From Enhygromyxa salina (GTDB lineage: Bacteria > Myxococcota_A > Polyangia > Nannocystales > Nannocystaceae), in NCBI RefSeq assembly GCF_000737335.2, contig NZ_JMCC02000013.1, forward strand, positions 1 through 64,000: 64,000 nt of DNA, given 5' to 3'. How positions within the stretch are numbered: the stretch's first letter is position 1; the number at the start of each line of letters is the position of its first letter. The notes under the pieces were generated by a model. The model was given only the letters and a program-made list of their open reading frames with translations. It ran no database searches and was not told the origin of the DNA. Positions 60,333-64,000 of this stretch are shown here, one piece after another. The translations under genes were made by a program, and so were the position numbers.

Positions 60333-63300
60333 CTACTCCCGGAACACCCAGATGTCCCGGCGTCGCTCGACCTTGTCCTGGTCCCGGACCAGGACGGTGA
60401 CTCGGTTGCTCCCCGGGCTCAGCTCGACCTGCGTGCTGAACTCGAGGGACTTGGCCGCTTCGCCCTCGAGCGCCCGGTTGGCCAGGTAGAACACCTTGCG
60501 CTCGGGCTGGGCTGGACCCGAGGGGCGAACCGTCACGACCACATCGCGGACCCGCAAGTGGTGGTGGGCGACCCCCGAGATCTCGACGGTGTCACCGGTG
60601 ACGACACCGGCGATCTCCCCAAGCGACACGACCGGGGGATCGACCATGCGGTGCTCGCGAGGCACGCGGGTCAGCGCGCCCTTGCCACCGACCTCGACCA
60701 TGTCCTGGGGGATCCACAGCCGCCGACCTTCGCCGCGCTCGCCACGGATCGCCAGCCACTCGCCCGCGACATCGGTGACCTCGAACACCGCGCCCGGGGG
60801 CAGCTCGGCCACGACCGGGGTCGAGCCATCCGCACCATTATAGACGCGCAGCAGCCCCTCGCCCTGGAAGCTTCGCCGACGCTCGCCCTCGATCTCCACG
60901 ACGCCGTCGCGACCGGGGATCACCCGGAAGCGCAGCTTGTCGTCGACGCTCTCGTGCAGCACGCCATCGCCCACGATCAGCTCGAGCTCCAGCGGCAGCG
61001 CGGGATCGGCCTTGGGCGAGATCGAGACCCCAAACGCGCCCAGCACCGACTCGCCGTCCGCGAGCGCGCCGCCGACGTACAAGCCCTCCTCGAGCAGCCC
61101 TTGGCGACCGGACAGGTTGCGCAGCAGGACCCGGGCGTCGGGCGCAGCGCCGCCTGAATTGTGGGCCAAGAACCCAAGCAGCACGCGCTCGCCCGGCTGC
61201 AGCAGGCCGTCGCCGTTGCCTTGGACCGTGAACGGCTGCTCATCCGGGAACGGCTGCTGGTCCGGGCGCTTGGGCCCCTGCGCGACCAGCCGCGGATCGT
61301 CGATCACCCAATAGTCGTACGAGAAGCTCGGTCGCGGCGCCCCGGTCACCGCGAACTGCAGCGTCGCCTCGCCGTCGGGTTTGGGACCGGGCTCGCCGAC
61401 GTGGGCTTCGACCGTGAGCGTGTCGACGAAGCTCTCGTGCCAGGCCATGACCTGCAGATCGATGTTGCGGCTGTGGGTCGCGCCCGGCTCGAGCCGGCCG
61501 ATCAACAGCTCGATCCCATCGAGCTCGTCGCGCGCGCAGTCGGTGATCAGGTGCACCCGCTCGAGCGCGCGGTCACCTGGGTTCTCGACCTCGATGTGCA
61601 GGCGAAATGGCTCGCCAGCCGTGCGCGGGCCCTCGCCGTCGATCGAGACCGCGACCTTCAGCTGGGCGTCGACGTCGGTGGGATCGTCGATCCCCGACCA
61701 GTCGATCTTCCACGGCGCGATCGCGTCGCGGATCCGCTGGTCCTCGCTCTGCGCCAAGCTCTGGACGATGCCCGGCAGCGCCTCGAGCTGGGCGCGGCGC
61801 CCAACCTTGCCGCGCAGCGCCAGCGCGACCTCGCGGGCCAGACGGATCTCGGGATCTTGCAGCTCGCGCGGCCCGGCGTCGCCCGTTGGCGGCGCGCTGG
61901 GTGTGCCCGCGCTGCCAAAGTAACGCAGCGACAGCTCGCTGCGCGACATCGCCAGCTCTGCGTCGACGTGCGCGTCGTGGATCGCCGAGGGCAGGTGGGC
62001 CGTGCGCGCTCGCTCGCGCTGACGCTCGAAGCGCTCGACGTCGTACATGCGCGCGATGCCCTCGAAGCCGCTGAGGTCGACGGGCAGCAAGCGCAGATCC
62101 GGGATCACCCCCACGCTCTGGATCTTGCGGTCGCCGGCGACCCGGTACTCCGCGATCGTCAGCTTGAGCGCGACCTCCCGGCCGTAGGGGGTGGCCTTGC
62201 GCAGCTCCTGCACGGTGCCCTTGCCAAAGCTCGCGCGACCCAAGACCACCCCGCGATCGAGGTGCTTGAGCGAGCCACCCACGATCTCCGAGGCCGAGGC
62301 CGCGTTCTCGTCGACCAGCGCGACGATCGGCGCCTCGATCGGGATCACCAGCCCCTCGGTTGCGTCCTGGTGCTCGCGCCCGAGGGCCGAGCGCACGATC
62401 ACGAGCTCTCCGCCCGTCACGAATTGATCGAGGATCCCGACCGCCTGGGCCAGCAACCCGCCCGAGTTGCCGCGTAGATCCACGACCAACCCCGCGAGCT
62501 CGCCCTCGGCCAAGAACCCCTCGAGCGCTTCCTTTAGCTTCTGGGCCGTGTCCTCTTGGAAGGTCGTGACCTGCACGTAGCCGACCCCATCGGGCAACAT
62601 CACGGCGCTGATCGTGGGGATCGCGATCAGCCCGCGCGTGATCACGATGCGCTTGATCGCGTCGCCGCGCCGAACCTTGAGGATCACCTCGCTCTCGATC
62701 GGCCCGCGCAGCAGCGAGCGCGCGTCATCGGTGCGCAGATTGACCGTCGACTGATCATCGACCTCGAGGATCACGTCGTTGTCGAGCAGCCCGGCGGCCT
62801 CGGCTGGCGAGCCCGGCAGCACCCGCACGACCAGGATCCGGCGATCGCTGGCCGCGATCTCGGCTCCGATCCCCCCGAAGCTCCCGCGCGTCTTGACGCC
62901 GAGCTCCGCGCTCTCTTCCGGGGTCAGCAGGATCGTGTGGGGATCGAGCGATGCCAGCAAGCCGTTGATCGCGTCGTACTCGAGCTCGTGCAGCGGCTCG
63001 TCCTCGAGCGAGAGCACCTCGGCCGCGAACTCGAGCACCTTCTCCATCACGTCGGCGGCGGCGTCGAGGTCATCGACGCCGGCGAGCGAGAAGCGCTGCG
63101 ATCGCGAGCGGACCGTGACCTCGAGCTCGTCGCCCTCTCGCTTGCCAAAGAACTCGGGCGTGTTGAGCCCGATGTAGTCCATCGCCGCCGCGAGCTGGGC
63201 CTTGGGATCGAAGCGCTCCTTGTCGAAGTAGTCGACCCGAACGATGTGGGCCGACCAGATCAGCAGCGGGAAGCTGCGCTCGTCGAGCCGCAGCTGGGCG

Positions 63301-63470
63301 AACACTTCGTCGCCCGGCTTTGGAGCCGGCTCCGGGTCCGGCTTGGGGTCGGTCGCGGATGGGGCCCCCTCGTCACCCGAGGCGGCCTTGCTCTTGCAGC
63401 CCCCCAACGCCGTCAGCGCGAGCAGGCAGATGAGAAGGTTCGCGCCAGACCAACGTCGCAGCGTGCGCAT
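60333..63470 (-). CDS. Large S41/PDZ C-terminal processing protease lipoprotein
   Basis: A 1045-aa lipoprotein (lipobox LGGC in ALTALGGCKSK). Residues ~60-190 are an N-terminal tail-specific protease-like region, and a PDZ domain lies at ~200-290 (GSFGGIGAEIAASDRRILVV; PGSPAEAAGLLDNDVILEVD). The S41 peptidase core (~300-490) has GLVVDLRGNSGGLLAQAVGI, catalytic Ser in DENAASASEIVGGSLKH, and Lys in ASFGKGTVQELRKA. Residues ~560-1045 are additional beta-rich modules (CARDB-like around 640-750) and an SH3-like segment (GLLRVYNGADGSTPVVAELP, GAVFEVTDVAGEWLAIRG). Canonical CtpA is ~400-500 aa, so the C-terminal half is a lineage-specific extension. It likely processes envelope proteins. Confidence 0.92.
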   Translation of the reverse strand: MRTLRRWSGANLLICLLALTALGGCKSKAASGDEGAPSATDPKPDPEPAPKPGDEVFAQLRLDERSFPLLIWSAHIVRVDYFDKERFDPKAQLAAAMDYIGLNTPEFFGKREGDELEVTVRSRSQRFSLAGVDDLDAAADVMEKVLEFAAEVLSLEDEPLHELEYDAINGLLASLDPHTILLTPEESAELGVKTRGSFGGIGAEIAASDRRILVVRVLPGSPAEAAGLLDNDVILEVDDQSTVNLRTDDARSLLRGPIESEVILKVRRGDAIKRIVITRGLIAIPTISAVMLPDGVGYVQVTTFQEDTAQKLKEALEGFLAEGELAGLVVDLRGNSGGLLAQAVGILDQFVTGGELVIVRSALGREHQDATEGLVIPIEAPIVALVDENAASASEIVGGSLKHLDRGVVLGRASFGKGTVQELRKATPYGREVALKLTIAEYRVAGDRKIQSVGVIPDLRLLPVDLSGFEGIARMYDVERFERQRERARTAHLPSAIHDAHVDAELAMSRSELSLRYFGSAGTPSAPPTGDAGPRELQDPEIRLAREVALALRGKVGRRAQLEALPGIVQSLAQSEDQRIRDAIAPWKIDWSGIDDPTDVDAQLKVAVSIDGEGPRTAGEPFRLHIEVENPGDRALERVHLITDCARDELDGIELLIGRLEPGATHSRNIDLQVMAWHESFVDTLTVEAHVGEPGPKPDGEATLQFAVTGAPRPSFSYDYWVIDDPRLVAQGPKRPDQQPFPDEQPFTVQGNGDGLLQPGERVLLGFLAHNSGGAAPDARVLLRNLSGRQGLLEEGLYVGGALADGESVLGAFGVSISPKADPALPLELELIVGDGVLHESVDDKLRFRVIPGRDGVVEIEGERRRSFQGEGLLRVYNGADGSTPVVAELPPGAVFEVTDVAGEWLAIRGERGEGRRLWIPQDMVEVGGKGALTRVPREHRMVDPPVVSLGEIAGVVTGDTVEISGVAHHHLRVRDVVVTVRPSGPAQPERKVFYLANRALEGEAAKSLEFSTQVELSPGSNRVTVLVRDQDKVERRRDIWVFRE

Positions 63471-63689
63471 TCGGGCGCATGATAGCCCAGGAGCCCGTGG
63501 TGCAATGCCTCACGCCGCTCAAACCCCCGCCCTCTGGGGCGGCCTCATGCCCCTGGATGCCACGCGTGTACTCTGGACGCGAAAGATAGGTTTTGGAGCA
63601 ATAATGCGGTGTATCGTGTCAAGACGATGATCGGAGCGCCCCTAAGATCATGAGATCATCGAGTTTGGGATCTGGCACGGGAACCGCAT
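63471..63689. other. Gap upstream of the truncated lipoprotein gene
   Basis: A 219-bp gap between divergent genes. GATGATC (63626-63632) and GATCATC (63654-63660) form an inverted repeat, and GATCAT is directly repeated at 63646-63651 and 63654-63659. This is a plausible regulator site, 30-60 bp before the lipoprotein start. No clear -35/-10 pair. Confidence 0.35.
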
Positions 63690-64000
63690 ATGGGGGCCGC
63701 AGTGCGTACCTCCTTCTTGGCCGCCGCGATCGTGTTCTCTGGGGTCTTCACCGCCGCCTGCGCGGATGCCCCGATCACCGCGGGAGACCTCCAGGCCGAC
63801 GGGCAGCTCCGGGCGCAGCCCGCCGACTCGCAGCAGAGCGTGCACGCGGCCAGTGAGACCAACCGGCCCAAGGCGCAGGTCGCCGAGCGGCTTCAGGTCA
63901 CCGGGCTCGTGGCCGCGCAGGCCGAGGGCGCGCTCGAAGACGCGACCCGCTTCGCGCTCGACAGCGAATCCATCTATCTCCACTTGCGCGCTGATGGGCT
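63690..64000 (+). CDS. Lipoprotein, truncated at the right edge of the window
   Basis: An open reading frame from the ATG at 63690 (MGAAVRTSFLAAAIVFSGVF, followed by TAAC as lipobox) runs to the window edge without a stop. The visible ~100 mature residues (ADAPITAGDLQADGQLRAQP; ETNRPKAQVAERLQVTGLVA) show no recognised domain. The start may instead be the GTG at 63702. An opposite-strand frame over the same region has no signal or domain and is treated as a shadow. Confidence 0.7.
   Translation, partial: MGAAVRTSFLAAAIVFSGVFTAACADAPITAGDLQADGQLRAQPADSQQSVHAASETNRPKAQVAERLQVTGLVAAQAEGALEDATRFALDSESIYLHLRADG

Noticed and set aside
63648..63983. Minus-strand 111-codon frame at the right edge
   Set aside because: The plus-strand frame has a lipoprotein signal with lipobox TAAC, whereas the minus frame has no signal, domain or ribosome-binding site.

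Overview
The window is high-GC DNA (third codon positions mostly G/C) densely packed with protein-coding genes on both strands. I see no rRNA, tRNA, CRISPR array, transposase or phage gene. Myxobacterial Ser/Thr kinases with an HRDVSPQN catalytic loop, a complete type IV pilus alignment operon (pilMNOPQ), an NtrC-type response regulator, many lipoproteins with long Gly-Asp or Glu-Pro linkers, and class I lysyl-tRNA synthetase all suggest a myxobacterium. A member of the Nannocystineae (Nannocystis/Plesiocystis/Enhygromyxa-like) fits best. That assignment is inference from gene content and style, not from a marker gene comparison.

Layout. 1-1.2 kb: asd (aspartate-semialdehyde dehydrogenase) behind a 75-bp imperfect tandem repeat. 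1.3-2.8 kb: a membrane protein with a TIR-like N-terminus and a DUF1566 (Lcl) C-terminus. 2.8-19.6 kb: two paralogous cassettes, each made of a long minus-strand operon facing a plus-strand transmembrane Ser/Thr kinase. The operon order is TM protein with a Cys-containing C-terminal domain, then a secreted/TM protein ending W-x-x-G-R-F, then a Cys-rich lipoprotein, then a helical-repeat/PEGA-like protein ending R-F. Short WWLWT-type membrane proteins follow each kinase. Cassette A (2761-14099) is expanded by a recent ~1.72-kb tandem duplication and carries beta-helix lipoproteins with (Gly-Asp)n linkers of different length. Cassette B (14118-19589) is a compact version. This is the most system-like accessory locus in the window.

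19.7-30.4 kb: aroK, a Cys-rich lipoprotein, then the minus-strand pil operon (pilM 27857 to pilQ 20976) with an XRE-type regulator gene upstream and a perfect 16-bp palindrome in the pilM promoter region, then a sigma-54-dependent response regulator. 30.4-38.2 kb: an overlapping three-gene exporter operon (ABC protein, HlyD-like, TolC-like) in which the ABC protein has lost its ATPase motifs, a divergent nhaR-like LysR regulator, and a PAS-GAF histidine kinase. 38.2-38.6 kb: a gene-free block of short repeats containing CACGTG. 39-52.9 kb: mainly metabolic and housekeeping genes (UDP-glucose dehydrogenase, an NDP-sugar nucleotidyltransferase, two Hsp20 chaperones, a REC-domain protein, rlmI-like methyltransferase, class I lysS, a left-handed beta-helix protein) with several unrecognised membrane proteins. 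53.3-64 kb: a secreted HExxHxxGxxHD metalloprotease with two somatomedin-B-like modules, lipoproteins, an outer-membrane-like protein, moaB, an MBL-fold hydrolase, a large S41/PDZ processing protease with extra C-terminal domains, and a truncated lipoprotein gene at the right edge.

How the genes may work together (inference): both kinase cassettes look like cell-envelope signalling units, with a cytoplasmic kinase tied through one membrane helix to an extracytoplasmic PEGA-like domain, co-encoded with lipoproteins and secreted proteins that could form its sensory or surface partners. The pil operon plus the NtrC-type regulator and XRE gene suggests a gliding/twitching motility control region. 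All product names come from reading motifs by eye; no database search was possible.
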